Shown here one piece after another: positions 37,403 through 46,690 of a DNA stretch of 64,000 nucleotides. The notes under the pieces were generated by a model that searched no databases, was not told the origin of the DNA, and saw only the letters and a program-made list of their open reading frames with translations. Source of the DNA: Dyadobacter sp. CECT 9275 (GTDB taxonomy: Bacteria; Bacteroidota; Bacteroidia; Cytophagales; Spirosomataceae); NCBI RefSeq assembly GCF_907164905.1, contig NZ_CAJRAF010000002.1:3551001-3615000 (forward strand), in the 5' to 3' direction. Position 1 is the stretch's first letter, and each line of letters opens with the position of its first letter. A program made the position numbers and the translations under genes.

Positions 37403-37954
37403 ATGACATACCTTCATTTCAAAGCACTTCATATCATTTTTGTAGTAAGCTGGTTTGCAGGGCTTTTCTACATGCCCAGGTTATTTGTGTATCATACCGA
37501 AGCGCGGGAAAAACCTTCGCCCGAGAAAGAGATACTTTTTGCCCAGTTTATCAAAATGGAGAAGTTGCTCTGGAATGCCATCATGACCCCCGCCTGCTGG
37601 CTTGCGCTGATCTTTGGCTCAGTGATGTTATACCTTTCTCCCGCCTGGCTTGAGCAGGATTGGATGCGCCTGAAATTACTTTTCGTATTGGGCTTGCTGG
37701 CTTATCATTCTTATACCCGGAAAATACTGCTGGAAATAAGGCAGGAAAAATTCAGGTATACCTCGGCTCAGCTAAGGCTCTACAACGAAATTGCTACCAT
37801 TTTTTTGTTCTCGATCGTATTTCTGGTTGTACTCAAAAACACGGTTGATTGGTTATGGGGTGTTCTTGGACTGGTTATTTTTGCTATTGTCATCATGGCA
37901 GCGGTACGGGTTGTGAAAGGTTTGAGAGAGAAAACAAAAGACAACAGCGTATAA
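37403..37954 (+). CDS. hemJ: Protoporphyrinogen IX oxidase, HemJ family
   Basis: A 183-aa integral membrane protein of the HemJ/UPF0093 family, which oxidises protoporphyrinogen IX in haem synthesis. The diagnostic N-terminus LHFKALHIIFVVSWFAGLFY with MPRLFVYHTEA is present. Four hydrophobic helices follow, with a conserved Trp/Leu-rich loop (WLEQDWMRLKLLFVLGLLAYH). The usual family length (~180 aa) is matched. It is divergent from msrA and has no haem genes beside it. Confidence 0.93.
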   Translation: MTYLHFKALHIIFVVSWFAGLFYMPRLFVYHTEAREKPSPEKEILFAQFIKMEKLLWNAIMTPACWLALIFGSVMLYLSPAWLEQDWMRLKLLFVLGLLAYHSYTRKILLEIRQEKFRYTSAQLRLYNEIATIFLFSIVFLVVLKNTVDWLWGVLGLVIFAIVIMAAVRVVKGLREKTKDNSV

Positions 37955-38373
37955 CTTTCTGATTGTAAACCGTGTCTGTAAATTAAATTTCAAAAAAAAG
38001 CTATAAAGATAATTCTATTACGTCCTCCTGGCTGGTGGCTGCTGGTTGAGTACTACCGTGAAGCGATTGGATTGTTCATACCCCCATTTTTCCCTTTCAA
38101 GGTATTTGTCCATTAACCAGCAAATACTTCTAGTTACTGAAAATCAACGAATTAAACAACATAATACCATATTAACCGGTACCCTGGTATTTATACAGCT
38201 CCAGGCACGTTTATTTTCCATCTGTTTCAGTACTGAAAAACCCTGATAACCCACCCCCGGTAAAGTATAAAAATAACGCCCCAAAATGATATGTGTGGGC
38301 GCTGATGGTATTTACATATTCCAAAAAAATAGTGAGATTAGGGTAATCATATAAAATTTATTCGTAGCGAGAA
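37955..38373. other. Gene-free spacer upstream of the hybrid histidine kinase
   Basis: About 420 bp with no credible gene. A 66-codon frame at 38046-38246 has random composition. A short ctggctggtggctgctggtt stretch near 38027 is reminiscent of the GCT-rich intergenic repeats at 22142. No promoter with both elements, hairpin with T-run, or RNA gene was recognised. Confidence 0.5.
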
Positions 38374-41300
38374 ATGAGTTTTCTTCCTGTTCCAGACAAT
38401 GAAGCTGAAAGAATTAGAGCGCTGAGGAGTTATCAGATACTTGATACCCAAAGCGAAGAGGAGTTTGACAGGCTCACGGAACTTGCATCTCTGATATGCG
38501 ACGTGCCCATCTCACTGGTCACTTTTATTGATAACGACCGGCAGTGGATCAAGTCCAGACGAGGCCTTGACATCTCGGAAACAACCCGGGAAGTCTCCTT
38601 TTGTCAGTATGCCATTATGGATAAAACCATTTTTGAAATACCGGACACTACCACGGATGAAAGATTCAAAGAAAATGTATTCGTAACCCAAAGTCCGTAC
38701 ATCCGATTTTACGCCGGTTTCCCGCTTATTGACCCCAACGGATACCCCCTGGGTACGCTTTGCGTGCTGGATAATCATGCAAAAAAGCTGAATGAAAGCC
38801 AGAAAAAGGCGTTGACATTACTGGCAGATCAGGTAACAAAGCTCATAGTCGATCAAAGAAAAAGGCAGGAACTCCGAAATTTTGACAAACTCTTTCAATT
38901 ATCAGGCGACCTCATCTGCATTGCGGGAACAAATGGTTATTTCCAGGAGATAAATCCGGCCTTCGGCCAGTTGCTGGGATGGGATGAATCCTTTCTTCTG
39001 GAAACATCTTTTTTTGATCTGACTCACCCAGACGATCTTGCAAAAACACGTGCTGAAATAGCCAAACTTACTTCTGGAGAAGCTACCGCCAGCTTTGTGC
39101 ACCGGTTCAGGAAAAAAGACGGAGGCTATCTGTTTTTGCAATGGACGGCTACCCCGGAATCTGTGACGGGGAATATATTTGCCGTTGCGCGGGATATTAC
39201 GGCAGAGAAAGAAAAAGAAGAAAAGATAAGGGCCAGTGAGGATAATTTCAGATCGTTTTTCGAGAACTCCCAGGGTCTGATGTGTACCCACGACCTTGAG
39301 GGGAAATTCCTGACAGTGAATGCTGCCGGCGCCGAACTGCTGGGTTATTCTGTCCCGGAGGTTTTGCAACTAAGTTTGTACGATCTCATTCCTGTAAAGC
39401 ACCACCCGATGCTGAAACGCTATCTCGAGGAAATAAAGAAAACTGGCAGATCCAACGGATTGATGACAACACGGCATAAACAGGGGGGGTACCTGATCTG
39501 GAGCTATCACAATATTCTTGTGAAGAATCAGGATGGGGTAGATTATGTTGTCGGCAATTCCATTGATGTGACAGAAAGCCATCAGATGGCTAAAAATCTG
39601 CAACGGATACAGGAAATGCTGCTGCAGACCAATCGCATGGCGCGTGTGGGCGGCTGGGAATATGATCTGACCAAGGACAAGGTATACTGGTCGGAAGTGA
39701 CGCGGGAGATCCATCAGGTGAGCCCCGATTATGAGCCCGGTGTTGCAGATAGTTTCAGCTTTTATAAAGAAGGTGAAAGCCAGAATAAACTGGCCAAGGC
39801 CTCTCAAAAAGCCATGACTGATGGCACAAGTTATGACCTCGAACTGGAACTCACCACCGCACAAGGAAATGAACTGTGGGTACGTGCAATAGGCTATGCT
39901 GAATTTGAAAATGGAAGTTGTAAAAGGTTATACGGTGCCATTCAGGATATTGATGAAAAGAAAAGGGCGGAACTTGAAATTGTCAATTCCAGAAAACTGC
40001 TCGATGATGTACTGAATGCTGCATATGAAGTAAGTATCATTGCAACGGATGTGAATGGAATAATTACCGTTTTTAATAAAGGTGCCGAAAAATTACTGGG
40101 GTACTCGGGCAAAGAACTGATAGGAAAATATACTCCCATTATTATCCATCTGGAACAAGAGTTGCTGGCCGTAGAAAATGAATTAACGAAGGAATACGGC
40201 GTCCCGATCCGCGGCTTCCAGACTTTTGTATATAGGGCAGAGCTGGAAGGTTCTGATGTACGGGAATGGACGTATAAAACAAAAGCAGGATCATTTATCC
40301 CTGTTTCCCTCCTAGTTACTACCATCCGAGACTATCAGAATCAAATCATAGGGTACCTGGGCGTAGCAACAGATTTGTCGGCCAGAAAAAAAGCGGAGCG
40401 CGAATTATTCATGGAGAGAGCCCGGCTGCTGGCATTTGTGGAACATGCCCCGGCCGCGGTTGCCATGTTCGACAGAGATATCAGATACCTTGCCGTGAGC
40501 CATAAATGGCTGGAAGAGTACCGGCTAACTGACAGAAATATCATTGGAATGACCCATTACGAAGTATTCCCCAACATAGGTCAGGAGTGGAAAGATATCC
40601 ACCAGCAATGCCTGCAAGGGGCCATCCTGATGCGGGAAGAGGAGCGCTGGCGTCCTCCAGGATGGAACCACGACCAGTTTCTGAAATGGGAGGTAAGGCC
40701 GTGGTATCAGTTTGATGGTACCGTAGGAGGAATCATGATGTTTACGCAGGATGTTACCGAAATCGTCGTCAGCCGCGAAGAGTTAAAACAAGCCAAAATC
40801 CTGTCGGAACAAGCCAGTATGGCAAAGTCTGAGTTTCTGGCAAATATGAGCCACGAAATAAGAACGCCACTGAACGGGATAATAGGATTCACAGACCTTG
40901 TTCTGAAGACAAAAATGACCGATACCCAGAAGCAGTATCTGGGCATTGTGAACCAGTCTGCCAATGCACTGCTGAGTATTATTAACGATATCCTTGACTT
41001 TTCCAAAATTGAGGCGGGTAAACTGGAACTGGAAATAGATAAAAGCGACATCTACGAGATCGCATCTCAGTCGTCGGATATCATTTCATTCCCTATACAG
41101 AGCAAAGGTTTAGAAATGCTTTTGAATATCCCGGTAGACCTGCCCCGCTTTGTGTGGGTAGATGAAATCCGGCTCAAACAGGTATTGATCAATTTGCTCA
41201 GCAATGCCTCCAAGTTTACCGAAACGGGTGAAATTGAGCTGAAAATAGAAGTACTTAAATACGATCCATCAGCAAGTGATGACATTACCTGCCGCTTCGA

Positions 41301-42750
41301 GGTCCGGGATACGGGCATTGGTATAAGAGAAGAAAAACAGGCCAAGATTTTCGAAGCATTTTTGCAGGAGGATAGCTCCACAACCAAAAAATACGGAGGA
41401 ACAGGATTGGGACTTACAATCTCTAATAAGCTGTTAGGAATGATGGGGAGCCACCTGCAGCTGATCAGCACGCAGGGAGTAGGCAGTACTTTCTTTTTTG
41501 ATCTTACGATGCGATCGGAGCCCGGAGAACCGATTGTCTGGGAAAATGCGGAGGCCGTTAAGAAGGTGCTTATTGTTGACGACAACGATAACAACAGGAT
41601 GATTCTTGAAAAGATGCTTCAGCTATTGAAAATAGAATCCGATCAATCCAAAAATGGTTTTGAAGCCCTCAATGCCCTGGTTTCGGGTGCAAAATATGAC
41701 GCCATCCTGATTGATTATCACATGCCGTTTATGGATGGCCTGGAGACCATCCGGCAAATACGAGAGAGTTTTACATTAGGGCCGGAGCAACTTCCTATCG
41801 TACTACTGAATAGTTCGGCAGACGATTCGCGGGTTTTGAAAGCTTGTGAAGAATTTAAGGTGAATTACAGGCTTATGAAGCCTGTAAAACTTACTGATAT
41901 TTCTTTGTGTCTTACCAGGCTTGCCCAGAAAGAAAAGGAAGAAGGAGACAACGAAACACTCCTGGCACTTGATAACCACGGAGTAAATGCGGAAAGGATT
42001 ACTGTGCTCATTGCAGAGGACAACCCGGTCAATATGTTTCTTGCCAAAACCATTATCGGAAAAATTGCGCCTAATGCTGTCATATTGGAAGCAGAAAATG
42101 GGGTGGAAGCTGCTGAGTTTTGCAGGAAACAATTACCCGATATCATTTTTATGGACGTGCAAATGCCAGAAATGAATGGTTATGAGGCAACCGCTGCCAT
42201 CAGAAATCTGGCGGGAGCGGAACAGATTCCGGTGATTGCGCTGACCGCCGGAAATGTAAAAGGAGAAAGGGACAAGTGCCTGGAGGCTGGTATGAATGAT
42301 TTCATTTCCAAGCCTTTTGTTGAGGAGGCCATTTGGCAGGTTTTCAATAAATTTCCTGGCCTGCTGAAAACAACCTCACCGCAGGATAAAACTTTCACCC
42401 AAAGTCCGTTGACCGATATGCACATAGACGTGGACAGGCTGAAAGATACCTACATGAACGACGAAGAATTTATTACCGAATTTCTGGCTCTGACCAGAGA
42501 AACGCTTTACAAGAGTATGTCGGAATTGAAAGCGTATCATCAACAGAAAGACCTTAAAAATATCAAAGCAACAGGGCACAAACTGAAAGGCGCTGCATCT
42601 GCAGCCTTCTTGTCGGAGGTAACACGTATTGCAGACAAGCTGGAACATCTGGATTTTTTAGATCAGCCATATATTACCTTGCTGCTCAGTGACCTGGAAA
42701 ATGAAATAACTTATCTGCTTCCGGCTCTCCATTCTCCCAGGTTGAAATAA
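38374..42750 (+). CDS. Hybrid sensor histidine kinase/response regulator (GAF-PASx5-HisKA-HATPase-REC-REC-HPt)
   Basis: A 1458-aa soluble multidomain kinase. It opens with a GAF domain (~20-165, RALRSYQILDTQSEEEFD). About five PAS/PAC units follow to ~800 (FQEINPAFGQLLGW, FLTVNAAGAELLGYS and ITVFNKGAEKLLGYS mark three). The HisKA phosphoacceptor is His827 (ANMSHEIRTPLNGIIGF), and the HATPase has NLLSNASKF and GTGLGLTISNKLLG. Two receivers have Asp1114 and Asp1261 as acceptors, and a C-terminal HPt has His1402 (ATGHKLKGAASAAF). The full intramolecular phosphorelay is intact, but there is no DNA-binding output or membrane helix. The effector must be another protein. The signal is unknown. Confidence 0.95.
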   Translation: MSFLPVPDNEAERIRALRSYQILDTQSEEEFDRLTELASLICDVPISLVTFIDNDRQWIKSRRGLDISETTREVSFCQYAIMDKTIFEIPDTTTDERFKENVFVTQSPYIRFYAGFPLIDPNGYPLGTLCVLDNHAKKLNESQKKALTLLADQVTKLIVDQRKRQELRNFDKLFQLSGDLICIAGTNGYFQEINPAFGQLLGWDESFLLETSFFDLTHPDDLAKTRAEIAKLTSGEATASFVHRFRKKDGGYLFLQWTATPESVTGNIFAVARDITAEKEKEEKIRASEDNFRSFFENSQGLMCTHDLEGKFLTVNAAGAELLGYSVPEVLQLSLYDLIPVKHHPMLKRYLEEIKKTGRSNGLMTTRHKQGGYLIWSYHNILVKNQDGVDYVVGNSIDVTESHQMAKNLQRIQEMLLQTNRMARVGGWEYDLTKDKVYWSEVTREIHQVSPDYEPGVADSFSFYKEGESQNKLAKASQKAMTDGTSYDLELELTTAQGNELWVRAIGYAEFENGSCKRLYGAIQDIDEKKRAELEIVNSRKLLDDVLNAAYEVSIIATDVNGIITVFNKGAEKLLGYSGKELIGKYTPIIIHLEQELLAVENELTKEYGVPIRGFQTFVYRAELEGSDVREWTYKTKAGSFIPVSLLVTTIRDYQNQIIGYLGVATDLSARKKAERELFMERARLLAFVEHAPAAVAMFDRDIRYLAVSHKWLEEYRLTDRNIIGMTHYEVFPNIGQEWKDIHQQCLQGAILMREEERWRPPGWNHDQFLKWEVRPWYQFDGTVGGIMMFTQDVTEIVVSREELKQAKILSEQASMAKSEFLANMSHEIRTPLNGIIGFTDLVLKTKMTDTQKQYLGIVNQSANALLSIINDILDFSKIEAGKLELEIDKSDIYEIASQSSDIISFPIQSKGLEMLLNIPVDLPRFVWVDEIRLKQVLINLLSNASKFTETGEIELKIEVLKYDPSASDDITCRFEVRDTGIGIREEKQAKIFEAFLQEDSSTTKKYGGTGLGLTISNKLLGMMGSHLQLISTQGVGSTFFFDLTMRSEPGEPIVWENAEAVKKVLIVDDNDNNRMILEKMLQLLKIESDQSKNGFEALNALVSGAKYDAILIDYHMPFMDGLETIRQIRESFTLGPEQLPIVLLNSSADDSRVLKACEEFKVNYRLMKPVKLTDISLCLTRLAQKEKEEGDNETLLALDNHGVNAERITVLIAEDNPVNMFLAKTIIGKIAPNAVILEAENGVEAAEFCRKQLPDIIFMDVQMPEMNGYEATAAIRNLAGAEQIPVIALTAGNVKGERDKCLEAGMNDFISKPFVEEAIWQVFNKFPGLLKTTSPQDKTFTQSPLTDMHIDVDRLKDTYMNDEEFITEFLALTRETLYKSMSELKAYHQQKDLKNIKATGHKLKGAASAAFLSEVTRIADKLEHLDFLDQPYITLLLSDLENEITYLLPALHSPRLK

Positions 42751-42879
42751 CCCGGGACGCCCCCAGGACAATATTCCCGCTGGTGTTCCTTGTTGCCACA
42801 GATCCGTCTTCTTTTTTGCCAAACGGTTTTTGCTCTGGAGTATCCGCTGAAAATTCCGCTAAACTTAATTTACTTTTGA

Positions 42880-42912
42880 TTTGATTTTCTAAAATGCATT
42901 TTCCTATATTTG
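42880..42912 (+). promoter_or_regulatory. Phylum-type promoter of the trp operon
   Basis: TTTG (42880-42883), a 21-base spacer and TATATTTG (42905-42912) match the Bacteroidota consensus at both elements. Transcription would begin near 42919, about 30 bases before the leader-peptide ATG at 42950. Confidence 0.75.
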
Positions 42913-42949
42913 TAACATCGTACATCGGTTATTATTCTCCGAGCAAAAA

Positions 42950-43012
42950 ATGACTTATTCCTTAAATACTATATGGTGGTGGCGTGCACGTCTTAGCAAG
43001 ATGGACGAGTAA
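42950..43012 (+). CDS. trpL: trp operon leader peptide
   Basis: A 20-residue open frame from ATG (42950) to TAA (43010-43012): MTYSLNTIWWWRARLSKMDE. Three consecutive Trp codons (42974-42982) sit in its middle. It is followed by a strong intrinsic terminator and then trpE, the standard layout of ribosome-mediated transcription attenuation. When charged tRNA-Trp is scarce, the ribosome would stall at the Trp codons and prevent the terminator from forming. The competing antiterminator pairing was not clearly resolved by eye. Confidence 0.88.
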   Translation: MTYSLNTIWWWRARLSKMDE

Positions 43013-43045
43013 GCTATTGCATGGTATAAATAAAATATACTTTCC

Positions 43046-43089
43046 AAACGGCTCGCTGTTCATCTGACAGCGAGCCGTTTTTTGTTTTT
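43046..43089 (+). terminator. trp attenuator
   Basis: Perfect 14-bp stem, aaacggctcgctgt (43046-43059) and acagcgagccgttt (43067-43080), with a 7-base loop, followed by a T-rich run (tttgttttt). It lies 33 bp after the leader-peptide stop and 25 bp before trpE, so it must be bypassed for the operon to be expressed. Confidence 0.92.
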
Positions 43090-43113
43090 AACATCATTCA
43101 TTCCAGAATTAAA

Positions 43114-44535
43114 ATGAGTATTCCGACGCACAATTATTCTATAACAACTGCTTACAAGAAGTTACTTGCTGATACGCTGACGCCCGTTTCCATCTATTTA
43201 AAGCTTCGGGACCGCTTTGTCAATACCATCCTTCTCGAAAGTTCTGATTATCATGGAAATGAAAACTCTTTTACCTATATCTGCTGTGATCCGGTTGCTT
43301 ATTTCAAATTAAACAACAGCCAGGTAACAGAGCTGTTTCCCGACGGAAACCAGGAAACCTATCATTTACCCAACCCAAAAGATGCCGTCAAGGCTCTTTA
43401 CCGGTTTGCCGGTAGTTTTTCTTCCGAAAAAAGTACTTTTCCGTTTATTACAAACGGCTTGTTCGGGCACATGACCTATGACGCCGTAACCTACTTTGAA
43501 GACATTACCATTCAGCCAGCCAGCCCGGAAACCGAAATTGACCAGATTTTTTACCAGGTATACCGTTATGTGATCGCGATCAACCATTTTAAAAATGAGC
43601 TGTATATTTTTGAGCATCAGTATGGTGACTCACCTCGTGAAAGCGGGCTGGAACAAATTGAAATACTGATCAAAAACCGCAATTTCCCTCAATATGATTT
43701 TAAAATAACGTCCGAGGAAACCTCTAACGTTACCGATGATGAAATGCGGAAAGTGATCAGGCAGGGTATTGATCATTGCCTGCGCGGGGATGTTTTCCAG
43801 ATCGTTCCATCACGCCGTTTCAGCAGGAATTTTCAAGGGGATGAGTTCAACGTATACCGTGCACTGAGGTCCATTAATCCTTCCCCCTATCTGTTTTATT
43901 TCGATTACGGCAATTACAAGATCTTTGGCTCTTCTCCTGAAAAACAAATATTTATCAAGGACGGCCAGGCCGAAATCCACCCGATTGCAGGAACATTCCG
44001 CAGAACAGGTGATGACCAGGCGGATGCCATAGCGGCACAAAACCTGTTGAATGATCCAAAGGAAACCGCCGAACATGTCATGCTCGTAGACCTGGCCCGT
44101 AACGACCTCAGCAGAAGCTGTGACGCCGTGAAGGTGACCAATTATAAGGAGGTACAATACTATTCACACGTTATACACCTGGTTTCCAAGGTAGTAGGTA
44201 AAATGAATGAAGGTGTTAACCCACTGCAACTGGTTGCCGACACCTTCCCGGCAGGAACACTTTCGGGCGCACCCAAGCACAACGCAATGAAATTGATTGA
44301 TCAGATGGAAAACAGCAACCGGAGCATTTATGGCGGCGCAATCGGATTCATGGATTTTAACGGGGACTTTAACCATGCCATTGCCATACGTACTTTTCTG
44401 AGCAAGGACAACACCTTGTTTTACCGCGCCGGAATGGGTGTGGTGGCCAAATCAGTCGTAGAAAGCGAGCTTCAGGAAATAAACAGCAAACTGGCCGCAT
44501 TGAGAAAAGCACTTGACTTTGCCGAAGAAATCTAG
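43114..44535 (+). CDS. trpE: Anthranilate synthase component I
   Basis: A 473-aa enzyme that converts chorismate to anthranilate with ammonia from TrpG. The chorismate-binding domain motifs are clear: FQIVPSRRFSRNF, PIAGTFRRTGDD, ETAEHVMLVDLARNDLSRSC, TFPAGTLSGAPKHNAM and GGAIGFMDFNGD. The N-terminal domain contains the LLESSDYHGNENSFTYI stretch that in this family forms the Trp feedback site. It is the first structural gene of the operon, directly behind the attenuator. Confidence 0.98.
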   Translation: MSIPTHNYSITTAYKKLLADTLTPVSIYLKLRDRFVNTILLESSDYHGNENSFTYICCDPVAYFKLNNSQVTELFPDGNQETYHLPNPKDAVKALYRFAGSFSSEKSTFPFITNGLFGHMTYDAVTYFEDITIQPASPETEIDQIFYQVYRYVIAINHFKNELYIFEHQYGDSPRESGLEQIEILIKNRNFPQYDFKITSEETSNVTDDEMRKVIRQGIDHCLRGDVFQIVPSRRFSRNFQGDEFNVYRALRSINPSPYLFYFDYGNYKIFGSSPEKQIFIKDGQAEIHPIAGTFRRTGDDQADAIAAQNLLNDPKETAEHVMLVDLARNDLSRSCDAVKVTNYKEVQYYSHVIHLVSKVVGKMNEGVNPLQLVADTFPAGTLSGAPKHNAMKLIDQMENSNRSIYGGAIGFMDFNGDFNHAIAIRTFLSKDNTLFYRAGMGVVAKSVVESELQEINSKLAALRKALDFAEEI

Positions 44536-44579
44536 TACGTAGCAACAATGGGTACTCTGCCGCATCGAACAAAGAAATT

Positions 44580-44969
44580 ATGTCACAAATAAAAATATAC
44601 GGGCTTAAAACACATCTGAAACCTAAACGGGAGCACCTCTCAGAAGTGCTGCATGCGTGTGTCGTAGAGGCGTTTGTATATCCCCGGAACAAACGTGCGC
44701 ATCGCTTTTTTTATCTTGATAAGAACGATTTTTTCTATCCAGAAGGCAGAAGCAGCCAATACACCATTATAGAAATCTCATTGTTTGAAGGCCGGTCCAT
44801 AGAATCAAAAAAGCATTTATACCGTTTGGTTTTTGAACGGTTTGAAAAGGAGCTGGGTATTTCACCCAATGATATCGAAATAACCCTGACAGAAACCCCA
44901 TTGCATCATTGGGGCATACGTGGGAAACCTGCTGATGAACTGGTCCTGGATTACAAAGTTGATATCTAG
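44580..44969 (+). CDS. Tautomerase-fold family protein within the trp operon
   Basis: A 129-aa protein resembling the longer 4-oxalocrotonate-tautomerase-like family (Tautomerase_2): MSQIKIYGLKTHLKPKREHL, then SQYTIIEISLFEGRSIESKK and a C-terminal ITLTETPLHHWGIRGKPADE. Tautomerases use the amino-terminal Pro exposed by Met removal. Here residue 2 is Ser, so the classic acid/base chemistry is doubtful. It is located 44 bp after trpE and 96 bp before trpG, on the same strand, and is therefore probably cotranscribed. A link to Trp synthesis is unproven. Confidence 0.82.
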   Translation: MSQIKIYGLKTHLKPKREHLSEVLHACVVEAFVYPRNKRAHRFFYLDKNDFFYPEGRSSQYTIIEISLFEGRSIESKKHLYRLVFERFEKELGISPNDIEITLTETPLHHWGIRGKPADELVLDYKVDI

Positions 44970-45065
44970 ATTTTCCCATAAAATTATTGCCATAAAAACC
45001 TATTCATTAAATCACTTCAAAACGGCCAAAAGCTTGTACCGACAGAAGCCCATCGTTATATCATT

Positions 45066-45632
45066 ATGAAAATTCTTGTTCTGGACAATTACGATTCCTT
45101 CACTTACAATCTGGTTTATATCCTGCGTGAACTGCACGGGCAGGTGGATATTTTCCGCAATGATAAAATTGCCCTGGAAGAGGTGGGTAGGTACGATAAA
45201 ATTTTGCTCTCACCGGGTCCGGGAATTCCTTCCGAGGCAGGCATCATGCATGCGGTGATAAAAGAGTACGGTCCATCCAAAAGCATACTGGGTGTTTGCC
45301 TGGGACATCAGGGTATCGGAGAAGTATTTGGTGCATCTCTTGAAAACATGACGGATGTGCTTCATGGTATCAGCGACACGGCCTTTATTACCGACCCTAC
45401 AGACAGGCTCTTCAAAAATATCCCGGGACAGATAAAGGTAGGGCGCTACCATTCCTGGACGGTCGTGCCTGAGTCCTTTCCGGATCATTTAAAAATTACA
45501 GCTGTTGATGAACAACAGAGAGTCATGGCGCTTTCCCATGCTTCCTACGACGTAAAAGGGGTGCAGTTTCACCCGGAGTCGGTACTGACGGAGTACGGTA
45601 AAGAAATGCTGGAGAACTGGCTGAGTATTTAA
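45066..45632 (+). CDS. trpG: Anthranilate synthase component II (glutamine amidotransferase)
   Basis: A 188-aa class I glutamine amidotransferase that supplies ammonia to TrpE. The catalytic triad is complete: Cys78 (ILGVCLGHQGIGE), His169 and Glu171 (VQFHPESVLTEYG). The oxyanion motif SPGPGIPSEAG is present. It may also serve para-aminobenzoate synthesis, as TrpG does in some bacteria; the sequence cannot decide this. It is separated from trpE by the tautomerase-fold gene. Confidence 0.96.
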   Translation: MKILVLDNYDSFTYNLVYILRELHGQVDIFRNDKIALEEVGRYDKILLSPGPGIPSEAGIMHAVIKEYGPSKSILGVCLGHQGIGEVFGASLENMTDVLHGISDTAFITDPTDRLFKNIPGQIKVGRYHSWTVVPESFPDHLKITAVDEQQRVMALSHASYDVKGVQFHPESVLTEYGKEMLENWLSI

Positions 45633-45700
45633 GACCGCATACCGTGTTATTTTCCACCCTAACGCTCGTCTCATAATTTCAGAATAAGCAATATCACACC

Positions 45701-46690
45701 ATGAAAAAAATACTGAATGAGCTTTTCGAATACAAAATTTTAAGCAAAGCTCAGGCAAAAGAAATTCTGATTGGCATAAGTACCGGCATGTACAGTAATT
45801 CGGAAATTGCAGCATTTCTGACCATCTATGCCATGCGCAGCATTACGGTTGAAGAACTGGAGGGTTTCAGGGACGGCTTGCTGGAACTCTGTCTGAAGGT
45901 TGATTTATCCGCCTATGACCCCATTGATGTGTGCGGTACCGGAGGAGACGGAAAAGATACTTTCAACATATCAACCTTATCCTGCTTCGTCATAGCAGGT
46001 GCCGGTCAGCGGGTAGCCAAGCATGGCAACCATGGGGTATCTTCCCATTGCGGCTCTTCCACTGTTCTGGAATACCTGGGAGCGCGGTTCACAAATGATA
46101 AAAATGTCCTGGAAAGACAGATAGCCGAAGCGGGTGTTTGTTTCCTGCATGCCCCGTTGTTTCACCCGGCCATGAAAAATGTTGCACCCGTCCGTAAGGA
46201 GTTAGGCGTCAAAACTTTCTTCAACATGCTGGGCCCAATGGTGAATCCGACCTCTCCCAAAAAACAGCTGGTGGGTGTTTTCAGTCTTGAATTAGCCCGC
46301 CTTTTTGCTTATCTTTACCAACAAACAGACAAGCAGTTTTTAGTTCTTCACGCATTAGACGGCTATGACGAAGTGTCACTAACAGGTTCTTTTAAAGTCA
46401 TCTCCGCTCATAGCGAGCAGGTTTTGTCTCCATCTGATCTGGGATTATCCACCCTACATGCCCGCGATTTAAGCGGAGGGGTAACGGTTGAAGATTCTGC
46501 CCGGATTTTCATGAATGTGCTGAACGACGAAGCCACACCAGCCCAAAAACAAGCCGTGCTGGCCAATGCAGCCATGGCTTTGTATTGTGCCAACCCAGGT
46601 CTATCCCTTCCGGATGCGGTGGCTATGGCGCGGGAATCCATAGAAAGTAAAAAGGCGCTGAAAAGTTTTAAAAAACTCCTGGAAGTATGA
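45701..46690 (+). CDS. trpD: Anthranilate phosphoribosyltransferase
   Basis: A 329-aa enzyme that joins anthranilate to PRPP. Family motifs DVCGTGGDGKDTFNIST (PRPP loop), KHGNHGVSSHCGSS and FHPAMKNVAPVRKELGVKTFFN are present, together with MLGPMVNPT. It is unfused, unlike enterobacterial TrpGD. The stop overlaps the start of the Uma2-family gene by 4 bp (ATGA). Confidence 0.97.
   Translation: MKKILNELFEYKILSKAQAKEILIGISTGMYSNSEIAAFLTIYAMRSITVEELEGFRDGLLELCLKVDLSAYDPIDVCGTGGDGKDTFNISTLSCFVIAGAGQRVAKHGNHGVSSHCGSSTVLEYLGARFTNDKNVLERQIAEAGVCFLHAPLFHPAMKNVAPVRKELGVKTFFNMLGPMVNPTSPKKQLVGVFSLELARLFAYLYQQTDKQFLVLHALDGYDEVSLTGSFKVISAHSEQVLSPSDLGLSTLHARDLSGGVTVEDSARIFMNVLNDEATPAQKQAVLANAAMALYCANPGLSLPDAVAMARESIESKKALKSFKKLLEV

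Noticed and set aside
38046..38246. 66-codon frame in the gap before the hybrid kinase
   Set aside because: Random composition, no helix or signal pattern, no neighbour coupling.
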